Shown piece after piece: positions 5,385 to 9,826 of a stretch of 9,826 nucleotides of DNA. Position 1 is the stretch's first letter. Each line of letters opens with the position of its first letter. This stretch comes from Porphyromonadaceae bacterium UBA4277 (lineage in GTDB: Bacteria > Bacteroidota > Bacteroidia > Bacteroidales > Muribaculaceae). The position numbers and the translations under genes were made by a program. Below the pieces are notes generated by a model that did no database searches, was not told where the DNA came from, and saw nothing but the letters and a program-made list of their open reading frames with translations. The DNA lies in contig DGVT01000036.1 in assembly GCA_002395965.1 (NCBI GenBank), forward strand, positions 5,549 through 15,374, in the 5' to 3' direction.

Positions 5385-7343
5385 TTATCGCATCTTGTAC
5401 TCGTGGGTGAGTTCGTCGATGCGCTGGTTGATTTGTTTGGCAAGGAGCAGGTTCTCGCCGCTCAGGCCGGGAATAGAGAGCAGGTCGCCCGAGGCGGTAG
5501 GCAGCAGGCTTGCCTCGATTGACCCATTGTTGATTTCGGTCAGTAAAGCGGTGAGCAGTGCGTTGAGCTGGCTGTCGCTCACGTTGTAGTCCCACTTCAG
5601 GGCATCCTCTATCGAGACGCGTGTCACGCCCTGGTTGTTAGAGCAGTCGATGGGGATGATGTTCAGGCCGGGGAACGACTGCTTGATTAGCTGCAGCTTG
5701 CCGGTGTAGTCGGTAAACGAGTTCACGAGGTAGTCCATTGCGGTGTAACGCCAGCTGGTTTTGCCACGGTTCAAGATGTTTTTGAAGCAAGTCATGATGT
5801 CGTTATACACCATCACCACGGTGATGTTCTCCATGCCTAACTGTTCGGCCTTTCTAATCACACCTTCGAGGCGGTCGGGGCCGGTGAGGTCGGCATCATA
5901 GATGAGTCCGGCTTTCTTCAGCTTAAGCTCTTGCACGGCTGTTGACTTGCCGCAAGCCGGTGGCCCTGTAACGATAACGAGGCTCTTGTTGCCTTGTCTG
6001 ACGGCACGCTCGGCCATGGCGGTGAAGATTGTGTCCACGAGGATGCCTTCGGCCTCGCTATAGTCGGTGGCATTTGGCCCGACATAGCCAATGGGGCGGA
6101 ACATTGCTCGCACGTCGTTAGGGTCGAGCGTGTTGCCGGCACTGCCCATGTATTTGTCCATGAGCAGCTGGATGCGGGGCTTGGTCCATGCCACGGCGCC
6201 ATCGGTGATGAGCTGTGGCTGCGGCGACTCGATGGTGTAGGCCGACGGGTACCTGTTGATGCGGTTATGCCGACGGATGTCCATGAGCTTCTCCTGACTG
6301 AAATAAGAGTCGCCAGGCAGCTGATAGCGTGCATTGCCGGCGGGGTCGGCCTTGAAGAGCATGAGCGACTCTTCGCCACGGTCAACAAATCGCACCCATC
6401 CACGCGGCGACAGATTGTATTGCTCGTCGCCTAAGACGGCATTGACCAGGCAGTTGGTGTCCCACATGCGCTGGCCGGTGTCGCAGATGTAGTTGGTATA
6501 TACGGCCTTGATGGGGTTGACCTCGGTATAGCTGAGGTCAACCAGCACGTCTTTGGGCAGGTAGTCGATCTTGTCACCCACATTGCTGGGCGACATGATG
6601 AGATCGACGTCGGCAGGTAGGTTGTCGTAGAAAATGGCCGACTGGCGCGAGGCGGCTCGCATGTTGTAGCCACTGAGGCTGTCGCCGGCCTCGAAACGTC
6701 CCGATTGGATGTACACCGATTTCACTTTCTGGCGGAACAGGTCCAAGCCACTCAGTTGCGAGAACTCGTCGGCTTGCGACTGGAACAGCTGTGCCAGTGT
6801 TGTGGCAAAACCTATGGCTACCACCACGATGCTCTTGTCGTCGGCCTTGCTCAGAATTTGCCGGTAGAGCTTGTAGCCGTCGAGACACTTGCTTGCATCG
6901 AACGTGCGCTTGAACAGTGGCTGTCCGCCGGCGTCCTTCAGGTCGCAGATGCCACTGTAGGGAATGAAGCAACGCGGGTTTTTCACACCGTTGCGTTCCA
7001 GACCCACCGGGATGTCGGGGTGACCGTAGTAGGTGTTGAAAATATCTACAATGCCGGCATTTTTCTCTCCCTCGCGATCCACTATCACACCTTTCAGGTC
7101 AACCATGCCGTTGTCGATGTAATGATTGAGCATCATCAGGGCAAAAAGGTCGTCGGTAGAACTACCGAAGTCGGCATCAAGAATCATGTTTACGGGTTGC
7201 CGTTGAACCGTAGTGCTGGAAGACGTGCGGCTTTTTGCCGACTGCATTTCCTTCTGTGATGCACATGACGAGGCCATTGTGAGTAGGCCGGCGGTAATCA
7301 GTGCAACGAAAAATCGTGTTGTGAGTGACAGGTTCTTTTCCAT
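5385..7343 (-). CDS. Exported nucleoside-hydrolase-like / zeta-toxin-like P-loop kinase fusion
   Basis: This 652-residue protein combines two enzyme-like domains behind an export signal. Residues 1-27 have a basic start, a hydrophobic core (FFVALITAGLLTMA) and a lipobox-like ASSC with Cys27, so it is probably a lipoprotein. The residues after Cys27 (ASQKE) lack a strong acidic surface-export signal. Residues about 50-345 resemble inosine-uridine nucleoside hydrolases: LDADFGSSTDDLFAL (55-69) matches the metal-binding DxDPGxDD motif with a 2-residue insertion, SGYNMRAAS (224-232) fits the substrate Asn region, and MWDTNCLVNAV (293-303) fits the late metal Asp. Residues about 440-590 hold a P-loop (GPPACGKST, 460-468), then IYDADL (481-486) and NRGKTSWRYTAMDYL (525-539), a layout like zeta-toxin or polynucleotide kinases. 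The two activities and any ATP supply outside the cytoplasm are unresolved. A hairpin lies upstream and a terminator downstream, so it may be monocistronic, although no clear promoter was found. Confidence 0.87.
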   Translation of the reverse strand: MEKNLSLTTRFFVALITAGLLTMASSCASQKEMQSAKSRTSSSTTVQRQPVNMILDADFGSSTDDLFALMMLNHYIDNGMVDLKGVIVDREGEKNAGIVDIFNTYYGHPDIPVGLERNGVKNPRCFIPYSGICDLKDAGGQPLFKRTFDASKCLDGYKLYRQILSKADDKSIVVVAIGFATTLAQLFQSQADEFSQLSGLDLFRQKVKSVYIQSGRFEAGDSLSGYNMRAASRQSAIFYDNLPADVDLIMSPSNVGDKIDYLPKDVLVDLSYTEVNPIKAVYTNYICDTGQRMWDTNCLVNAVLGDEQYNLSPRGWVRFVDRGEESLMLFKADPAGNARYQLPGDSYFSQEKLMDIRRHNRINRYPSAYTIESPQPQLITDGAVAWTKPRIQLLMDKYMGSAGNTLDPNDVRAMFRPIGYVGPNATDYSEAEGILVDTIFTAMAERAVRQGNKSLVIVTGPPACGKSTAVQELKLKKAGLIYDADLTGPDRLEGVIRKAEQLGMENITVVMVYNDIMTCFKNILNRGKTSWRYTAMDYLVNSFTDYTGKLQLIKQSFPGLNIIPIDCSNNQGVTRVSIEDALKWDYNVSDSQLNALLTALLTEINNGSIEASLLPTASGDLLSIPGLSGENLLLAKQINQRIDELTHEYKMR

Positions 7344-7366
7344 ATCGGGTACGTTTTTAATGGTTT

Positions 7367-7413
7367 ATAATGTGTAGGCCCGGTCGAGTGTGTCAATCGA
7401 ACCTACACATTAT
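7367..7413 (-). terminator. 12-bp inverted repeat after lpdA, probable terminator
   Basis: ATAATGTGTAGG (7367-7378) and CCTACACATTAT (7402-7413) are perfect inverses with a 23-nt loop that may pair further through GGTCGA and TCGA. It lies in the 99-bp gap between lpdA and the nucleoside-hydrolase/kinase gene. No real U-tract follows on the minus strand, so termination may be partial and read-through possible. No TAnnTTTG promoter is visible in the gap, which leaves open that the downstream gene depends on read-through. Confidence 0.5.
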
Positions 7414-7442
7414 TATAAAGTTAAACTCTCGTGTAGTGCACG

Positions 7443-8783
7443 TCAGAATTGTCGTGCTGCAGCCATCACCACCTCGGTGAGGGTGGGGTGGCCGTGAATG
7501 CTTGCCGCCAGGCATTGCACAGTGGCTCCGGCATTCATCGCCATTACCACTTCCTGAATGAGGTCGGCAGCATGAGCTCCGCAGATGTGGCAACCCACAA
7601 TCTTTTGTGTGTCGGCATCGACGATCATCTTTATCAGTCCGTCGGTCTCGCCCATCGACACGGCCTTGCCGTTGCTGCGGAAGAACGATTTCTTCACCAC
7701 CACGTTCATGCCTCGCTCGGCGCATTGCTCCTCGGTGAGTCCCACCATCGAGAGCTCGGGCACTGTGAACACCGCGCTGGGCACGATGTCGAGCTTTACG
7801 TTGCATGGCTCACCCATGATGTGTGCCAGTGCCACTTCGCCCTGGGCACTGGCTGCATGGGCGAGCATGCACAGCCCGTTCACATCGCCAATGGCATATA
7901 CGCCATCGGCGCTGGTGCGCATGTGCTCATCCACCTCAATGCCGCGGCGACCCACAGCGATGCCGGCCGCGTCGAGGCCTGCGGGCAGCACCGGCTGGCG
8001 GCCAACCGACATCAGCACGCGCTCGGCAACGACCGTCTGCTCCTTACCCTTGGCATCGTAGGTCACGGTGAGAAGGCGGTCATCGCCACGGCTCACAGCT
8101 TTTACTGCTGCCTGGGTGATGATCTTGATGCCTCGCTTGGAGAGCACGGTCTTCAGGCGCTTGGCAATGTCTTTGTCAAACGGTGGCAGGATTTCCTTGC
8201 AATACTCAACCACAGTAACTTCCACGCCGAAGCTCTGGAAAATGGCTGCAAACTCCATGCCTATCACGCCGCCGCCCACTATGCACATGCTCTTGGGCAG
8301 TGTGTCCATGTTGAGCACGTCGTCGCTGGTCATGCACAGGTCGGCACCTGTGATGGGCAGGCCACGCGGTGCACTGCCTGTGGCAATGATGATGTTCTTG
8401 CCTTCGTAGGTTTCGTCGCCCACTATGATGGTGTGAGCGTCCTTAAATGTCGCTTCGCCGTTGATGACGGTGATGCCGGGTTGGCCCATGAGCATTGCCA
8501 CGCCGTCGCGCAACTGCGTCACCACTTCGTTTTTGCGGGCAAAGGCTGTGGCGTAGTCGATGGCGATGTCGCCGGTGCTGATGCCCCACTGCGATGCCTC
8601 CTTAACGAGGTTCACAACTTCGGCATTGCGGCACAGTGCCTTGGTGGGAATGCAGCCGCGGTTCAGACATGTGCCGCCTAACTGGTCGCGCTCTACGATA
8701 GCAACCGTCAGTCCGTGAGTGGCAGCAACGGCAGCCGTTTCATAGCCTCCGGGGCCGGCACCTATTATAATGATGTCAAACAT
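7443..8783 (-). CDS. lpdA: Dihydrolipoyl dehydrogenase (E3 / glycine cleavage L-protein)
   Basis: This flavoenzyme reoxidises dihydrolipoyl groups, passing electrons through a disulfide and FAD to NAD+. It serves the glycine cleavage H-protein and, where present, 2-oxoacid dehydrogenases. All hallmarks are visible: FAD-binding GAGPGG (8-13), redox-active disulfide GGTCLNRGCIPTK with Cys39 and Cys44, NAD-binding VGGGVIGMEFA (169-179), second FAD motif YAIGD (296-300) and the C-terminal dimer-interface HPTLTE with catalytic His432 and Glu437. The length of 446 aa is slightly short but normal for the family, and the protein is complete. The ATG at 8783 begins directly with the first beta strand (MFDIIIIG). 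It lies downstream of gcvPB in the same direction, which supports the glycine cleavage role. No consensus promoter was found just upstream, so it may be transcribed from the gcv operon through the repeat-filled spacer. Confidence 0.96.
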   Translation of the reverse strand: MFDIIIIGAGPGGYETAAVAATHGLTVAIVERDQLGGTCLNRGCIPTKALCRNAEVVNLVKEASQWGISTGDIAIDYATAFARKNEVVTQLRDGVAMLMGQPGITVINGEATFKDAHTIIVGDETYEGKNIIIATGSAPRGLPITGADLCMTSDDVLNMDTLPKSMCIVGGGVIGMEFAAIFQSFGVEVTVVEYCKEILPPFDKDIAKRLKTVLSKRGIKIITQAAVKAVSRGDDRLLTVTYDAKGKEQTVVAERVLMSVGRQPVLPAGLDAAGIAVGRRGIEVDEHMRTSADGVYAIGDVNGLCMLAHAASAQGEVALAHIMGEPCNVKLDIVPSAVFTVPELSMVGLTEEQCAERGMNVVVKKSFFRSNGKAVSMGETDGLIKMIVDADTQKIVGCHICGAHAADLIQEVVMAMNAGATVQCLAASIHGHPTLTEVVMAAARQF

Positions 8784-8816
8784 TTTTTGTCTTAATTATT
8801 GATTAGTGAACAAGGT

Positions 8817-8873
8817 TTTTTTAGTAAACGAGCTTTTTTAGTAAACGAGTAAACAAGTAAACGAGTAAACAAG
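8817..8873. repeat. Tandem repeats of TTTTTTAGTAAACGAG and TAAACGAG/TAAACAAG
   Basis: A 16-bp unit TTTTTTAGTAAACGAG occurs at 8817-8832 and 8834-8849. Directly after it, 8-bp units run without gaps: TAAACGAG (8842-8849), TAAACAAG (8850-8857), TAAACGAG (8858-8865), TAAACAAG (8866-8873). The alternation means the last part is two copies of a 16-bp unit. The array lies 34 bp upstream of the lpdA start codon, so length changes could affect its leader or promoter. Confidence 0.8.
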
Positions 8874-8889
8874 CTGGCTGACGCTTTTT

Positions 8890-9017
8890 AATTATGAATT
8901 AAGAATTAAGGATTATGAATTGTGGCGGGGCGTAGGGTAATGCCAAGCATTGCTTGGTAGCTACTCAAGCGTGAGCTCATTATTCATTATTAATTATTCA
9001 TTATTAATTATTAATTA
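8890..9017. repeat. AT-rich repeats flanking a dispersed palindrome
   Basis: On the left, ATTATGAATT occurs at 8891-8900 and 8912-8921 with related AATTAAG units between. On the right, the 14-bp TTATTCATTATTAA is tandemly duplicated at 8980-8993 and 8994-9007, followed by TTATTAATTA. Between them is CCAAGCATTGCTTGG (8943-8957), whose core and flanks (CTACCAAGC...GCTTGGCA on the minus strand) match the element at the start of the window. Confidence 0.7.
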
Positions 9018-9071
9018 GTTACGCTTCTCGTTTACTGTTTGTCCTGTTGTGTGAGTTTACAGTTTTGTAAT

Positions 9072-9135
9072 GCTATTATAAGCATCGGAGTCCTCCGAGA
9101 ACTCAAAGTCCTCCGAGCACTCCGATTATAATAGC
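9072..9135 (-). terminator. Compound inverted repeat directly after gcvPB, possible terminator
   Basis: The outer arms GCTATTATAA (9072-9081) and TTATAATAGC (9126-9135) pair, then TCGGAGT (9085-9091) pairs with ACTCCGA (9119-9125), with a 3-nt bulge on one side. The loop holds AGTCCTCCGAG twice (9089-9099 and 9107-9117), so a smaller hairpin TCGGAG-TC-CTCCGA can form instead. It starts 7 nt after the gcvPB stop. No U-tract follows on the minus strand, so it could be a terminator, an mRNA-protecting stem or another dispersed repeat. Confidence 0.5.
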
Positions 9136-9142
9136 CTGATTA

Positions 9143-9826
9143 TTATGCTTCGGCCACCAGTTCACGATAAGTGACGATGGGCTTGAGTGCAGCCTTGGTG
9201 TCGTCGAGGCGGCGCACCGGTGTGCAGTGTGGTGCCGTCTTCACCATTTCGGGCTGTTCTTTTGCCTCCTGGGCAATCTTGCGCATCACGGCAATGAAGT
9301 CGTCGAGCGTTTCCTTGCTCTCGTTCTCGGTGGGCTCAATCATCAGAGCTTCGTGGAACAATAGCGGGAAATAGATTGTGGGAGCGTGGAAGCCGTAGTC
9401 GAGCAGACGCTTGGCCACGTCGAGCGTGGTAACGCCGGTGCTCTTGTCCTTGAGTCCGTCGAATACAAACTCATGCTTGCAAACGCCGGTCAGTGGCAGC
9501 TCAAAGCAGTCTTTGAGCGACTCTTTCACATAGTTGGCATTCAGTGTTGCCAGCGGGCCGACGTTCTTCACGTTCTCGCGTCCCAGAGTCAGGATGTAGG
9601 TGTAGGCGCGCATCACCACGGCAAAGTTACCGAGGAAACCGCTGATGAAGCCTAACGATTGCTCGCCGTTGTCGATGGTGTAGTGATGTCCTTCCTCCTC
9701 CTCATGACGCACCACGCGCGGGCTGGGCAGGAACTGCTCGAGGCCTTCGCGCACGCCCACCGGGCCGCTGCCGGGGCCGCCGCCACCGTGAGGTGTTGAG
9801 AACGTCTTGTGCAGGTTGATGTGCAT
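9143..9826 (-). CDS. gcvPB: Glycine dehydrogenase (decarboxylating) subunit 2, C-terminal part
   Basis: The gene enters from beyond the right edge, and only its last 227 codons and TAA stop are present. The P-protein decarboxylates glycine with pyridoxal phosphate and transfers the aminomethyl group to the lipoyl arm of the H-protein. The visible part opens with NLHKTFSTPHGGGGPGSGPV, the PLP-lysine motif with the Schiff-base Lys in HKT, followed by the Gly-rich loop. Further conserved stretches are GFHAPTIYFPLLFHEALMIEPTE, KETLDDF and APHCTPVRRLDD near the end. STPHGGGGPG and the short C-terminus resemble the split two-subunit form (gcvPA plus gcvPB) more than the fused P-protein, where CIPHGGGGPG is typical; the upstream half would be needed to be certain. 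The first Met in the window is internal, not the start. lpdA follows downstream. Confidence 0.92.
   Translation of the reverse strand: MHINLHKTFSTPHGGGGPGSGPVGVREGLEQFLPSPRVVRHEEEEGHHYTIDNGEQSLGFISGFLGNFAVVMRAYTYILTLGRENVKNVGPLATLNANYVKESLKDCFELPLTGVCKHEFVFDGLKDKSTGVTTLDVAKRLLDYGFHAPTIYFPLLFHEALMIEPTENESKETLDDFIAVMRKIAQEAKEQPEMVKTAPHCTPVRRLDDTKAALKPIVTYRELVAEA

Larger units (their letters stand above)
8784..9142. other. 359-bp repeat-rich spacer between gcvPB and lpdA, no gene
   Basis: I see no coding sequence, RNA gene or consensus promoter here. From left to right it holds tandem 8-bp units, AT-rich repeats, a 15-bp palindrome shared with the left end of the window, more AT-rich repeats, an inverted copy of the tandem unit (CTCGTTTACT, 9027-9036) and a compound inverted repeat right after the gcvPB stop. 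The order is roughly mirror-symmetrical about the palindrome near 8950. Confidence 0.7.

Noticed and set aside
5137..5595. N-terminal extension of the NTPase-CYTH protein to 5595
   Set aside because: It runs through a terminator hairpin, a promoter and the end of the neighbouring gene, and its composition is unlike a protein domain. The ATG at 5136 sits directly before the Walker A strand.
7371..7396. TTGACA (minus strand, 7391-7396) with CATTAT as an E. coli-type promoter for the hydrolase/kinase gene
   Set aside because: The -10 matches only 4 of 6 bases, the site lies inside the hairpin loop and arm, and the other promoters here follow the Bacteroidetes pattern.
7449..8681. 410-codon open frame on the plus strand, opposite lpdA
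   Set aside because: It lies antisense to a clearly real enzyme gene. Its translation is rich in His, Ala and Cys without family motifs, as expected from the reverse strand of a GC-rich coding region.
8842..8873. Tandem units as a CRISPR array
   Set aside because: The units are 8 bp with no spacers, and no cas genes are nearby.
9143..9826. Methionine at 9826 as the start of a short 227-aa protein
   Set aside because: The Met lies inside the conserved PLP-lysine region of glycine dehydrogenase, so the reading frame must continue beyond the window.

Overview
The window looks like a chromosomal segment from a member of the Bacteroidales, possibly close to Muribaculaceae or Prevotellaceae. The evidence is Bacteroidetes-type -7 promoter elements (TAnnTTTG), weak or absent Shine-Dalgarno sequences, lipoproteins with acidic residues right after the acylated cysteine, a TonB-dependent receptor paired with a small lipoprotein, and AT-rich intergenic repeat clutter. 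No database search was possible, so the taxonomic call is inference. All seven protein genes lie on the minus strand, so the window is read from its right end to its left.

Right end (9826 to 7443), central metabolism. The C-terminal part of the glycine decarboxylase P-protein subunit 2 (gcvPB, entering from beyond the window) is followed by a dihydrolipoyl dehydrogenase (lpdA, the L-protein/E3). Together these are two parts of the glycine cleavage system. The 359-bp spacer between them is packed with repeats. It has a compound inverted repeat just after the gcvPB stop, AT-rich repeats placed around a 15-bp palindrome, and tandem TAAACGAG/TAAACAAG units next to lpdA, with an inverted copy of that unit on the far side.

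Middle (7343 to 4030), two P-loop proteins. The first is a 652-residue protein with an export signal. It joins a nucleoside-hydrolase-like N-terminal domain to a P-loop, zeta-toxin/polynucleotide-kinase-like C-terminal domain, which is an odd pairing for a protein that appears to leave the cytoplasm. A strong terminator hairpin and a new promoter separate it from a 368-residue cytoplasmic protein that fuses a P-loop NTPase to a CYTH (triphosphate tunnel) domain.

Left part (3856 to 75), an outer-membrane uptake module. A 738-residue siderophore-type TonB-dependent receptor starts with GTG directly downstream of a near-consensus promoter. A perfect 13-bp inverted repeat covers the upstream edge of that promoter and is a strong operator candidate. 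A 159-residue lipoprotein follows after 21 bp and is probably in the same operon. A hairpin and a new promoter then precede a 309-residue lipoprotein that seems to carry two copies of the beta-rich domain seen once in the smaller lipoprotein. The window ends in a directly repeated palindromic intergenic element. Its core also occurs in the gcvPB-lpdA spacer, so it is a dispersed repeat of this genome.
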